A stretch of DNA of 60,961 nucleotides from Nemertoderma westbladi (taxonomy: Eukaryota; Xenacoelomorpha; Nemertodermatida; Nemertodermatidae). Numbering within the stretch: position 1 is the first letter of the stretch; every line of letters begins with the position of its first letter. Positions 17,136-27,076 of this stretch are shown here, piece after piece. The DNA is taken from positions 1 to 60,961 of the forward strand of contig JAUCBJ010002088.1 in assembly GCA_032718475.1 (NCBI GenBank), in the 5' to 3' direction. Both the position numbers and the translations under genes were made by a program. The notes beneath the pieces were generated by a model, which searched no databases, was not told the DNA's origin, and was given only the letters and a program-made list of their open reading frames with translations.

Positions 17136-19670
17136 ATGGCGAGTAAGCTGATCAGGAAGAGAAAGGCGGAGTCAGGAGGAAAAGAAATATTGGTGGATTT
17201 CACCGAAAGACACCCGGAAGAGAAGACGAGAGGATACTACGAGAGGTTGGAAAGGGGTCACGCGGCACGAGCGCTGCAGGATCACTTCCGGGAGGCGCAC
17301 GAACAGCAGTTGGTCGGGACCTACGGGACCCCGTCGCTGGACAACGCGATCTTCCAACACTTCCACTACGTGGTGAAAGGGGACGAGGCGAAGTTCGGGA
17401 TTCCGAAGTATCCGAGGGAATCACCGAGGAAGGACTGGAAAAGATTCATAGAGTCCGTCAACAGGGGAGGATATATGATCCTAGATGACGAGGGAACCGT
17501 GGAAGACGAAGCGGGTTCGAGACGAGGAACGGCAGGGTCGGCCAGGACCATACTCCTACATTTGGCCGCGCCAAATGGGGACATCTTCTTATTCGATCTA
17601 GGGACGTATGGGAAGAAGGACGGGCCGAAATTAGACCGGTTACCGAAAGCGGTACAAGTCTTGGTAAGAGAGAAGTCGACGACGAAAGTGGGATCGGCGA
17701 TTCGCGAGGATGCGGAAAGGATCATCGGTCCGGACGCCACCAACCTCCTGGATATGCAGAAGGTCTTTATGGCTATGACGGCACCGGATGGGTTGGGGCT
17801 AGTCGAAAACACAGGTCTATGCGGGGCAGTGGCGATGGGCCAACTATTGGGGCTCGTATGTCACAAACCGATGGACTGGGGGAAGTTTAGGGAAGAATAC
17901 GGAGCAGAACTAGCGAACTCGCTGAAGTGGGGAGCGAGACCGGGAAAGCAGGAGGTATATCAGTTTCGCAGAGGAGCGATAAAGGTATATCAGAAGCGAT
18001 ATATCCTGCAGGAGGACTGGATGATGATAAGTTTGCTTAACTTATTCATGACCGTAGTTATCGAAAGGGAACCAGGGGCATTTCTGTTATCGGGATCACC
18101 CCTAAGCTACAGGAGAGCCTTTAAGACGGCCTTTGATGGTCTGGTAGACCACCCGGGGCTGAAGGGCGAGTCGGTGTACTACAACAGCCGACATCTGGTA
18201 GACGGGGAGACAGATACACCGTATCAGAGATGGGAGCAGCTAGAGGCGGACAGACGAGAAGCAAAGCGACTGGAAGAAGTCGCTAGACGGGAGAGGATAG
18301 AAGCAGAGGAGAGGGAAGAGGAGGCCAGGGCACAGAGTTACGGCTTGGAGGAACAGGTGGGCCTAGACGAACTTCATTGGACTTCGTCAGGGAGTTCGGG
18401 GGAGTCTCTAGGGCAAGAATTGGGATGGACGGTGGGATCGCCGAAACAGTCGACGTCGGGGTTGCAAACGATGCCCATACCAGCGGGCGCCGAGGGCGAC
18501 CAACCGCCAAGGAAGTTAAGGGAGCTAGAGGGATGGAGAGCTACGGGCGAGAGTCAAGGCGGGAAGGGACATAGTGGATCCATCGGGATACCGGGATTGG
18601 AGACACTACCAGAAGAGGAGGACGGCGACGACGAGTTCGGAGAGATGCCGCCCATCGAGAGGATAGGCCACTCGGACACGGACTGGGTTGGCGGAAGGGT
18701 GGTGACAGCCAGTGGGGCGAGGGCCTTCTGGAACAGATCCGGCAAGCGGACCTGGGTGCACGAGGAGCCAGCGATGGATTTCGCGGGGAGCACCATCAGG
18801 TTGGGCGAGCAACCGGGAACGGCACCACGGATAGTATTCGGGGAGACGATGCCCGAGAGGGGCGGAGAGATCGACGTAAACAGGGAGAGCAACGTAGAGA
18901 AGTTCGCCTACCAGCGACTCCATAGACCGCGGAGATCGCTTGGGACGAAAGACGAGGTGGGACGGGAGACATTGGTACTCGGCTGCGACTACTGTGGGAG
19001 ACAGACCCATCAGGAAAGCAGCTGCCTATACCGGTTCCAACGGGGAACCTTTTGTCTCTACTGTAGAGAACCAAGCCACAGGATGGGGGCGTGTCCACGG
19101 TTGCATAACCGATGTCCAAAGTGCCACTTTCGGGGACACTACGGGCGCGAGTGCGACTGGATGAGCGACGAGGAGAAGTTCACAAGATTCGAGGAGTGGG
19201 CCGACGTCGGGGCCATGACGCGCCAGCGCATGAAGGCCCAAGAGTTCAAGTGGGGTTTCTTCCTCATAAACCAGGAGACCCACATGGAAATCATAAAGCG
19301 AAGGTTACCGTTTACCTATCAAGAGGTAGCAACGGCGGCATCGTTCGCCGGAGTTATGAACACGCAACGGTACCTGGACAGGTGGACACCAGAGAACCGG
19401 AGGGAGTTTAGGGATTTCTTGGCGGAACACGTACCAAAGGCAATGAAAATGATCCTATGGGACGCCACACGAGGGAGACAACCAGGCCATTCTGAGGGGC
19501 CACCGGCGAAGCGGTATCGGGCATTAATAACACCAGCGCCCAAGGAGCCAACGACCGGGATCAGCAAGGAAGTGGCGGCGAAGGTCCGGAAGCAGAAAGC
19601 GGATGATGCCAGAGGAACGGTGATAACCAAGAAACGGGCCAGGGAAGAGGACGTGAGGAGGAACAGATAA
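17136..19670 (+). CDS. BEL1 extra gene after pol: 844-residue protein with three CCHC zinc knuckles
   Basis: ATG 17136 begins MASKLIRKRKAESGG; the frame is uninterrupted to 19670. There is no signal peptide or membrane segment, so it is not an envelope gene despite occupying the env position. Residues about 1-400 look globular. They include a Cys-centred motif (TGLCGAVAMGQLL, Cys229) and a later Tyr-rich strand with His353 (VYYNSRHLV), a spacing that could fit a cysteine-protease-like fold; this is a guess. Residues about 380-430 are KE-rich coiled coil. Three CCHC knuckles (CDYCGRQTHQESSC at 617, CLYCREPSHRMGAC at 640, CPKCHFRGHYGREC at 660) form a nucleic-acid-binding cluster. The tail is basic (KKRAREED). 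I do not recognise the family. Confidence 0.8.
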   Translation: MASKLIRKRKAESGGKEILVDFTERHPEEKTRGYYERLERGHAARALQDHFREAHEQQLVGTYGTPSLDNAIFQHFHYVVKGDEAKFGIPKYPRESPRKDWKRFIESVNRGGYMILDDEGTVEDEAGSRRGTAGSARTILLHLAAPNGDIFLFDLGTYGKKDGPKLDRLPKAVQVLVREKSTTKVGSAIREDAERIIGPDATNLLDMQKVFMAMTAPDGLGLVENTGLCGAVAMGQLLGLVCHKPMDWGKFREEYGAELANSLKWGARPGKQEVYQFRRGAIKVYQKRYILQEDWMMISLLNLFMTVVIEREPGAFLLSGSPLSYRRAFKTAFDGLVDHPGLKGESVYYNSRHLVDGETDTPYQRWEQLEADRREAKRLEEVARRERIEAEEREEEARAQSYGLEEQVGLDELHWTSSGSSGESLGQELGWTVGSPKQSTSGLQTMPIPAGAEGDQPPRKLRELEGWRATGESQGGKGHSGSIGIPGLETLPEEEDGDDEFGEMPPIERIGHSDTDWVGGRVVTASGARAFWNRSGKRTWVHEEPAMDFAGSTIRLGEQPGTAPRIVFGETMPERGGEIDVNRESNVEKFAYQRLHRPRRSLGTKDEVGRETLVLGCDYCGRQTHQESSCLYRFQRGTFCLYCREPSHRMGACPRLHNRCPKCHFRGHYGRECDWMSDEEKFTRFEEWADVGAMTRQRMKAQEFKWGFFLINQETHMEIIKRRLPFTYQEVATAASFAGVMNTQRYLDRWTPENRREFRDFLAEHVPKAMKMILWDATRGRQPGHSEGPPAKRYRALITPAPKEPTTGISKEVAAKVRKQKADDARGTVITKKRAREEDVRRNR

Positions 19671-20343
19671 GTTCCCAGATACGAGGGAGTGAGACTGAGA
19701 CTGGGACGTGGTGCGCCTGGAAGGCGCCGCATGCAACGTACGAACCATTAAGTACAAATTTAATTAATGCAAATAATCATATAAGTGCAATTCGTATGTA
19801 CGTATGTAGTAATTAGCAGTAAAATACACGATCGGAGTAAGTACTATAGTCATACAACCTTTCTCAACTAGCTAGTGGGACTGGGGGATAACTGACTATG
19901 GCACTATGGACGAGACAACTGACAATTTCACACCTCTTGAGTGCGACGGCACGAGAGGGGGGGGGAGATTCGTCAGAAGGGAAGAGACAGACGAAGTGAG
20001 GTTGAGGGACGGAATAATAGTGCGGAGTGCGGAGAGAGTGCCGATGCAGTTCCAGTGTGGGGGGGGGGGGGGGGGAGAATAAGAGGCTGAGTAAGGGACG
20101 AGGAGGTCCAAATGTGAGAGAGTTAGGGTGAGAGTGAAGGTGAGATAGGGCGAAAATGTTGGGGAAACAAAAGTTGCGTGGGAGGTGAGCGCGATCGGCC
20201 CGACATGAGACGCCAGGCACACAGGGTAGCGTTATCATACCCATAGGGGGCGGCCTGGAAAGCCGGCTCCTAGAGAAAAGAATTCCACCCCACACCCGAT
20301 ACTAGATCGGGATCCAGCGGGATTGTAACGCACTTTTAGGTTG
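19671..20343 (+). other. BEL1 3' untranslated region
   Basis: About 670 bases with no supported plus-strand gene. It contains a G17 run (20059-20075) and purine-rich sequence that leaves long minus-strand frames open by composition only. A minus-strand frame of 143 codons here is proline/serine/histidine-rich and is rejected. Confidence 0.6.
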
Positions 20344-20381
20344 ATGCTATCTTCTTACCGGGAAGATAGCATGGGGGGGAG
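20344..20381 (+). promoter_or_regulatory. perfect 11-bp hairpin abutting the polypurine tract
   Basis: ATGCTATCTTC (20344-20354) pairs perfectly with GAAGATAGCAT (20362-20372) across a 7-base loop, and the very next bases are the purine tract GGGGGGGAG (20373-20381) followed by LTR TGTTAGC at 20382. The purine tract is the expected plus-strand primer. A perfect stem directly against it is not a standard feature and may protect or position the primer. Confidence 0.85.
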
Positions 20382-20922
20382 TGTTAGCTTATTCAATCCC
20401 GCCAACACCCCATAAAGTTATAAGCCGATAAGCAATATTGGGAGCCACGAGATTGGGCAATTAACCAACTCGTGCCATCCCAATAAGAGTGGGAAGGAAG
20501 CACACAATAGAGGGTCAGGGGCCAAACCCCTAACCCAGAGAGAACAGGTGGAGTGAACGGGAATACTCCACGGGGCGCCAACAAGGGTACTAACCAATCA
20601 GAGGGGGGAAAGGCATCGATTGAGTAGCAGTAAGGCCACCGTGCAATATAACCAATAACCTATTAATCAGTGATTCAGTTATCTCAGTGTAGCAGTGCTA
20701 GTGTAGGTTAGTAGTCAATTAGTTTAGTTAGGGGATCACGGGACTTTAGTTACCGTATCCCGCCTTGTACACATTATATCTATATCTATATCCTATGCCC
20801 TATTATTATTATACACCGAACTTCAGAACTCAGTTACTTTATTTCACCCTTATACACGGCGGGGACGCGTGGACTAAATTACCACATCGGATAAATCGGG
20901 ATCCCTCCTGGATCCCGTCACA
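20382..20922 (+). repeat. BEL1 right LTR
   Basis: 541 bp, differing from the left LTR at one position that I can see. Followed by the target duplication CTATT (20923-20927) and by block B sequence GAGGAGATCATTC. Confidence 0.97.
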
Positions 20923-22095
20923 CTATTGAGGAGATCATTCTATTTTTAAAAAATACGAATTTTAGTAATATAGGAATACTTTTGAAATAGTAGAATTTCC
21001 TATATTTATTTCATTAGACTAGTAGGCCTAATATGGCCTTTACCTGAACTTGACTGATTTTAAATTATTTTGCATTCATTATCAATAGGTCTGGGCCTGT
21101 TCTACAGGAACCTATTGTTCACCTAGCCAATCCCAGCCGTTCTGTTGCCACTGATGGGCACACCAGCTACCGTGGCATTGGCAAGACCTGCACCTGCATC
21201 ACGACATTGTAAACCACTCAAACAAGAAAGGCCCTAGGTGGTAGACAATGGTCTACATGATAACGAAGCTGGAGGTTTAAATAATTTAAAATGTGTGCAA
21301 CCCCATGTTGACATACAGTATAACTCAACATGGGATTCAGTGGATGCTTAATCCTTCACGCATGCCATACCAAAAACTATGGTCCTGTTTGAAATGTTAA
21401 GGTGGACCTTTCTATATAAATAAAAACCATGTAAAGTTAGATCATTATCTCTAAAAAACGTTAAGTGAAGTTTTTCAAAGTTTTTCAAAGTTTTTTTTTT
21501 AAAGTAAATCTTACTAAATTTGTCTTTTTGGTACTATGGAGTACTTTATTTGCCCCTATGATGCCACGCATAGGATTCATTCGGAGAAATACGTCAAAGA
21601 TCTAAGAAAATGCCGCAAGAACTTTCCTGGCCAAAAAATGGTACAGTGTCCCTTTGAAGTTGCACATAGCTTCAGAGAAGCCGAAAGGGAACATCATCTA
21701 ACATTTTGTGAATATAGAAATAGGAGCTCCATTTTTGAGAAATCAAAAGAAGAGAAAAAAGTGGAGAAGAAAGGAGAAGATGAAGGATTGATGTGATGAT
21801 GCGATTCTCCGCACCCTACCCGTTACCATTGCGATTTAATTATGAGAGTAGTATAAATTGTAATTATGTAATAATGTAATTATTATTGGTGTATAAATTG
21901 TATGTACTTGGCGATTAATAATTGGTGCAGACATGTATATTGTATTATTGTTCCTATTGTATTGTATATTTCATCTGCTGTAGTACAATCTATTCATCTC
22001 GCGTTCTTATCTGATTGATTTATGTCAAATTAAATTGCCTTTGGCAACATTATTTGATACAAATCGATTGATTAAACAATAATTAATTAATTGTT
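20923..22095 (+). repeat. duplicated block B, right part
   Basis: Continues block B after BEL1 and corresponds to about 2614-3775. Scattered single-base differences and a small insertion near 21860 distinguish it from A. It contains the second GTSF1-like ORF and ends at the AT palindrome near 22070-22100. Confidence 0.9.
21536..21796 (+). CDS. GTSF1-like CHHC protein, block B copy with a lost zinc ligand
   Basis: 86 codons, nearly identical to 3224-3484. Residue 22, the third zinc ligand (His) of the first CHHC finger in block A, is Asp here (CAT/GAT). The second finger (C38, H44, H54, C58) is intact. The last residue is M instead of V. Loss of a ligand should disable finger 1. Which state is ancestral is clear from the family: His is the conserved ligand. 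Confidence 0.72.
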   Translation: MEYFICPYDATHRIHSEKYVKDLRKCRKNFPGQKMVQCPFEVAHSFREAEREHHLTFCEYRNRSSIFEKSKEEKKVEKKGEDEGLM

Positions 22096-22158
22096 AAACT
22101 TGACGTTGGACTTGACTTGAGTTTTAATATTAATAATTCATTGTAGTCTAAATTAAAA

Positions 22159-22374
22159 ATGGACAAGAGTAAAGATAGACATAAACCTCGACTGAGGGTG
22201 GTAATGTGTGAGCCTGGTAATGTGAAATTTAGGCATTGGGAAGACATTGAGAAGTTGATACAGAAACATCCTAAGATAACAATGTTCTTCTCACATTCAA
22301 TTCCTGAAGGGTCAATGATTTATTCACGACTTGTACGCGAATGGGAATTAATTACCTTGGATAACTCCTTATGA
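22159..22374 (+). CDS. hypothetical 71-residue ORF
   Basis: ATG ORF starting MDKSKDRHKPRLRVVMCEPG, with mixed alpha/beta-looking composition and no recognised domain. Short open frames follow at 22371-22568 and 22532-22750 (VIETYNKGEGNCSLML, PNSTRPEGWLHMF); together they may be pieces of one decayed or spliced gene on plus. I cannot name it. Confidence 0.3.
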   Translation: MDKSKDRHKPRLRVVMCEPGNVKFRHWEDIEKLIQKHPKITMFFSHSIPEGSMIYSRLVREWELITLDNSL

Positions 22375-22750
22375 CATGTCATGAGATAATGCTTCTCTGT
22401 CGAGTTGCTATTGGGCTATCCATTCGTGCTTTGAATGCTCAAGGTTTTTGTTCCCAGACTTGGTCCTGGATTCTGTTTAACTGGGAGTTAGCTGAGATTG
22501 CACTTCGGAAATTAGACTCTATTATGCAGTTGTGTGGACCAATCATGGCCCTGCAACAAAGAAAGTAATTGAGACTTATAATAAGGGTGAAGGAAATTGT
22601 TCATTAATGCTTAGCCTGGAAACAAAAATGTGCAAAGGGGAGATTCTGAAGATAGGGGGGCCTAACTCGACTAGGCCCGAGGGCTGGTTGCATATGTTTG
22701 AGTTAATCTTGTGTCCGTCATCTGGTGTCATGATGACACGCAAGCGCTAA

Positions 22751-25721
22751 CTTACAATTTGTCACCAGTATAGGACCTATCTTATATATATACACCCTAG
22801 GGCTACTTGGTTATCTTTAAGGGGAATGTATCATTCCAGGTTCAAAAAATTGAATTTATTTTTTAATTGATTCTAAATCAAAATTCTTCCCTGATTTTGA
22901 TATTGAAGACCGTTTTGGAATAGCTTCTCTGGTTCTCGAGATATTAGAAGACAAATGAACCATAGATTTAGGGCTTTTCACAAATTTGTTCATAGGACTC
23001 TAAATTTTGAAATTTAAAAAAAGTTAAAAGCTACTCAAAACATATTAAGTAATGAAATCAAATTTTTTTAAATAATATTTTTAATTTTAATAATAATTAT
23101 ATTAATAATTAATAAAAAACATCATAGCATATAACAATATGCCAATTTTGGAGAAAAAATGGGTCTGGCATTCTCAATTTTGAAATTTAAAATGTTAATT
23201 AAAAGATCATAAGTGATGATATTAAAAAAAGTTAAAAGCTACTTAAAACATAATAAGAAGTAATGAAATCAAGTTTTTTAATTCAATGTCAGTCACTCAG
23301 GGTGTACCACAACCATCCACAGACAGTACACCACTACCCACTGCATTGACTAAGATGCCGCTATGTTCAACCTCTCAGAGGAGCGCATCAATGGCATTAC
23401 AAACAAATGCTGCTCTGTAAGAAACGTTTGTTGTTTTCCGTTTGTTAATTTGATCGCTTTAATATAAAACCACTCCTCCGACGTTGAGGAGGCAGACAAT
23501 TTATGTGTTGGGTTCTGATCTCGCCCATTTCTTTGAGGTTGGATGACTGCTACAAGCTTCATGAAAGAATCCTGAATAAGGGAACAGAAGAAAACGAAAC
23601 AGATAGGTTTTATTTCAAGGATATCTGTCTCGATGAAATGCCAATCATGCACCCTGCTAAGTTTATTGCCCGAAGGTCATGGACTATCATCACTGAGACA
23701 GGTATGTCTGACGGCATCAGGCTACAAATGCTGTCAGTATGAGATGAAGAGATTATGAGCCCTGATTTTTGGGCCTACTAGCAACTACTACCGTAGGCCT
23801 ACTGATCTATTACTATTAGGCTACTAGCAACTACTAGCCCTATTGTAGGCCTACTTATCTAATGCTGTTATGGATAAAATGAATATAAATGGAAGAAACA
23901 TACGTATTTCCATGTTCAATACCGGTCGAGGTCGTGGCGTATTGACAATAAATATACCATTTCTTTACACCAAGTATTTGATTCCTTGACCTTCAGGGTC
24001 CCTTTAACTTTGAAAAGCCGACAATTTCATGGTCATCCTTCCTGAAAAACAGCCCGTAATGTAATAATTTTGGGTTTTATAACTTCTAATAATTTGCCCA
24101 CTTTGCCCGGGTATATTTGGAATTTTCATTTGGGATTAATTTATAAATTTGGTGGATACCGTGTGTCGAAAAGAAATAACGCGAATATTTGTGTTCTCTA
24201 ATATATCCTTAAAGCCAAAATACTTAAAACGATCTTGTAAATATACTAAATAATAAGGGCGAGCCTTCTTAGCGCACAATTATAATCAGTAATAGTCGGT
24301 AAAAAATGTAATGTCGGTCTGTAATGAAAAATTCATTCGTAAATAAGTTGATTCAGATAGGTCAGAAGATTAGTCAGTATGTGTGATGAATACAATACTC
24401 CAGGCTACTGATGATAAGAGAGATGCCCAAAAGGCTCTTCTTATATCTAAAGAATGGGGTTATTGCCACTCATTGTTCGGTGAAGCAAAGATGTATGTAT
24501 GCCTCACACGTACTTCAAAAATTGGAGGATGATATTGAGTTGAGTTTACATTGTGATACTACTGACCAGCATTTCTTCCATAAGGATTCTTAACTAAAAC
24601 CACATATGGTAGACAATCCTGAATCTGAAATTAAAAGGGCGAATCTTTATATCTATGTAAGGAAGGGATGCTATAACATAATTGAGATCCAGCGTAATAA
24701 ATTTCTTGCAAATTTTGCTGATCAAAGTAAAGTGAAGTATGCCAAGCATGTTGTAGTATTCCTCTGTAGAGAAAATGATAGTGGAGGATAATGGAGAATG
24801 CTTAATTCTAATTAAAAAAAATATTTTTTTTCGAACATATCCAAGAGTTACAATGCTATTAAAAAAAACTAGTAAAAAAACTATTGTTTTTTTTCAGTTT
24901 ATATATATCGAGCAAAATACCACAACCAGTGTCCAACTAAAAGTAGTAATAAATTAAAACTATTAAAACTTAAAACAACATGAATCATTCTACCAGTCGT
25001 ACCATTGTACAACCAGTCCTTTCATTATCAGATATTGCAGCTGAGTTTTAGTGAGGAATCGGTTAGTATCTGAAGTGACTGTTAAAATCTAATCTAGACA
25101 TTTCAGTTTCATCTCTAATTTATCTTCCTTCGGGTTTCCATTCATTTGGGTGAGTACATCCGCCTCATTCTCGTCGAATCACCTAAGTTTACCTTAGTCC
25201 ACCATCTAAATTCCTTATCAAACTCCTTATTGTTATACTGGTGAGCAAGATCATATTTTTTAGTTTACCTGAATTATGGTGAGTTGTTATAATTTGTAAT
25301 CTTTAGCTCATAATGATACCACACCAAAGTAAAAGTTGCTATAGATTCTCGTCGAGTCACCTAAGTTTACCTTTAATTAACTATCCTCCCCGTGTGTGAG
25401 CTCATAGATATTACTCATGCCTAGAAAGTAAGATCCTTTGGGATCTCAGAATCCGTGTAATTAATTACCACTGCACCAAGATGACACGGTTGTCAATGAG
25501 TCTATAAAATATAACAACTCAGTATCTTGGTGGTGGTGAATAGAGAACAATCTGAAACAGTGATATTTTGCTGTTTGGATTGTCTCATGTTATTGCGACA
25601 CTCTGCTTCGGTTTTGTTCCATTGGCGATAGTCAAGGTCTGGCTAGTGCATAAGGTGTGCTTAGTAGGAGCAATGGGCAATAGTTCCATGGTCATTGAAC
25701 AATACATTTTGCTGCGTATGT
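22751..25721. other. AT-rich spacer with short unassigned frames
   Basis: About 3 kb without a recognised gene. A ~55-bp segment (AAAAGTTAAAAGCTACTYAAA...) occurs twice, at about 23025-23075 and 23229-23281. An ATG frame 23286-23416 (MSVTQGVPQPSTDSTPLP) ends in CTGTAAGA, a good splice donor, so it may be an exon. Frames at 23503-23742, 24411-24593 and 24606-24791 have no domain I know. A phrase GTCGARTCACCTAAGTTTACCTT recurs near 25175 and 25352. Nothing here is firmly a gene. Confidence 0.4.
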
Positions 25722-26495
25722 TCAATTTATAATATCCATCTTTTCCGTGGATGACTCAAGCTTGGCTTTCATTTTGATCTCGCCATTCAATAGACTATGT
25801 ATTCTTCCTGGTGACAAAGACTTAAAATGCACTGGAAAGCCATTATCAGTGGCCGAACCAAAAGTCAGAGCACTATGCGGATTATTCACTTCGGCAGAAG
25901 TGCCGGTAGTATGCATCCAGGGTGTGTTGATGACATCCTCAAATCGATGTGCACTTTCCACCACCTGGCAATCGTTTCCATTACAGAATACCCATAAATA
26001 AGGCATCATCCCCAAGTGATTGTCACAATGCATCCTAAAAGTTCCTATAGTTGGTAAAGTGCAGTGAGCTTCAGCACTAGTGCCATCATTCTCCATTCTG
26101 CACACCTTCTTGGTACCTCTAATATTGGCAGTGACATCAATGTGCGCCCTGGCTTTCTCCAAGTTCATCACTTCATACTCCCACACGTATTTGCTCGCGG
26201 CTGCTGAGCCGCTGAGCTTGATACAAGTGCACAAAGGTCGTTCACCAAAGAGTCCACAGCCATTCCCCCACCCTCGGGATACCACTCCATTGTGACAAAC
26301 ATCGTGTTCCCTTGGCTTACAATCGGGTGGTGTGCCTCTGGGACACCCCCAATCACTTGTGATCTTGTGGCCTAGTTGGATAGGGTAAACCCTCGAAAAA
26401 GCCCATCCACCATTCATTTCTGCGTCATGGCCGGCTATGTAGAAATTTCTCTTAGGATCAGTCACACGCAGAAACTTGCATTCATCCCCACGCAA
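25722..26495 (-). CDS. flavivirus-like class II envelope fusion protein, domains I-II (endogenous)
   Basis: A 257-codon uninterrupted minus-strand frame contains RGWGNGCGLFG at residues 74-84 (nt 26244-26276), the hallmark fusion loop of flavivirus E glycoproteins. Twelve cysteines (6, 51, 59, 67, 80, 89, 91, 132, 145, 157, 171, 176) fit a disulfide-rich ectodomain. The C-terminal third (ALTFGS, then a GEIKMKAKLE strand) resembles the end of the domain I/II module, after which it stops. Domain III, stem and membrane anchors are absent, and no prM, capsid or polymerase is adjacent. The 5' edge has no ATG (the frame opens after a stop, first residue read from TTG), so an upstream exon or truncation is likely. 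In flaviviruses E mediates low-pH membrane fusion. Whether this is a captured viral gene or a host/transposon fusogen is open. Confidence 0.85.
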   Translation of the reverse strand: MRGDECKFLRVTDPKRNFYIAGHDAEMNGGWAFSRVYPIQLGHKITSDWGCPRGTPPDCKPREHDVCHNGVVSRGWGNGCGLFGERPLCTCIKLSGSAAASKYVWEYEVMNLEKARAHIDVTANIRGTKKVCRMENDGTSAEAHCTLPTIGTFRMHCDNHLGMMPYLWVFCNGNDCQVVESAHRFEDVINTPWMHTTGTSAEVNNPHSALTFGSATDNGFPVHFKSLSPGRIHSLLNGEIKMKAKLESSTEKMDIIN

Positions 26496-27076
26496 ATATA
26501 TTCATAAATTCTTAGCCATAATTCAATAATTAAAATTTGAATAAATCATTACTGCGAGATCAACAAAATTTTTACAAACAAAGTCTATCTATAAGAAGTC
26601 TCAAATAAATGTAATATATTTCAGGCTGAGTGGCATTTCTTCATCAGACATTTACAGTAACAATAACATCCTTTAGCCAAATCAAACAAATAATATAGTA
26701 AACCCTTACATATTTATTTCCTCAAGTAAATTTTGCAAAAAGATGTCAAGCCACACAATTATGTGGATTAAATCTTTTTTGCAAAATTATTTGTGGTTTA
26801 ACACTCTTTGACTATTCACAAATCCAAACTGTGGCTTAACTTTCTTGTATTTTTAAGGCATAACACACTTTGCATAACACTGTCCATATAAAATTTCAAT
26901 AGACTCAACTGTTGGAAATTTGGTAATAAAATAAGGATGACATTGTGTAGCCATAACCTCTAATGCATAGTTGCATTCTTGTATGAGCTGCTAATGAGCT
27001 GCAGCTACTGTTTGGCAGCCTCATGGAGTGAATAAGCATGGTGGACAGCCCATGACTTTCTTGAGACGCATCTTAA
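26496..27076. other. spacer between E-like and HECT-like genes
   Basis: About 580 AT-rich bases with no coding sequence. TTTTGCAAAAAGAT near 26733-26746 and ATCTTTTTTGCAAAA near 26772-26787 form an inverted repeat. I looked for prM-like or signal-peptide coding sequence on minus and saw none. Confidence 0.5.

Larger units (their letters stand above)
6905..20922 (+). mobile_element. BEL1: full-length BEL/Pao LTR retrotransposon (14.0 kb)
   Basis: It is bounded by 541-bp LTRs starting TGTTAGC and ending GTCACA, with TG...CA termini and a perfect 5-bp target duplication CTATT (6900-6904, 20923-20927); block A shows the empty site. The two LTRs differ by one base as I read them (C/T near 7211 and 20688), so insertion is recent. 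Internal order: gag in three frames (7526-11826), pol (11827-15813) with protease, RT, RNase H and integrase in BEL/Pao order, a tandem-repeat spacer, an extra gene (17136-19670), and a hairpin plus purine tract before the right LTR. At 14 kb it is well above the 5-8 kb usual for the group. Its base composition is visibly more GC-rich than the AT-rich flanks. Confidence 0.97.

Noticed and set aside
17136-19670. BEL1 extra gene as an envelope protein
   Set aside because: No signal peptide, no transmembrane segment, no fusion-type motif; the zinc knuckles indicate a nucleic-acid-binding protein.
19864-20295. Minus-strand 143-codon protein
   Set aside because: Pro/Ser/His-rich composition over a G run; inside the BEL1 3' untranslated region; no start context or domain.
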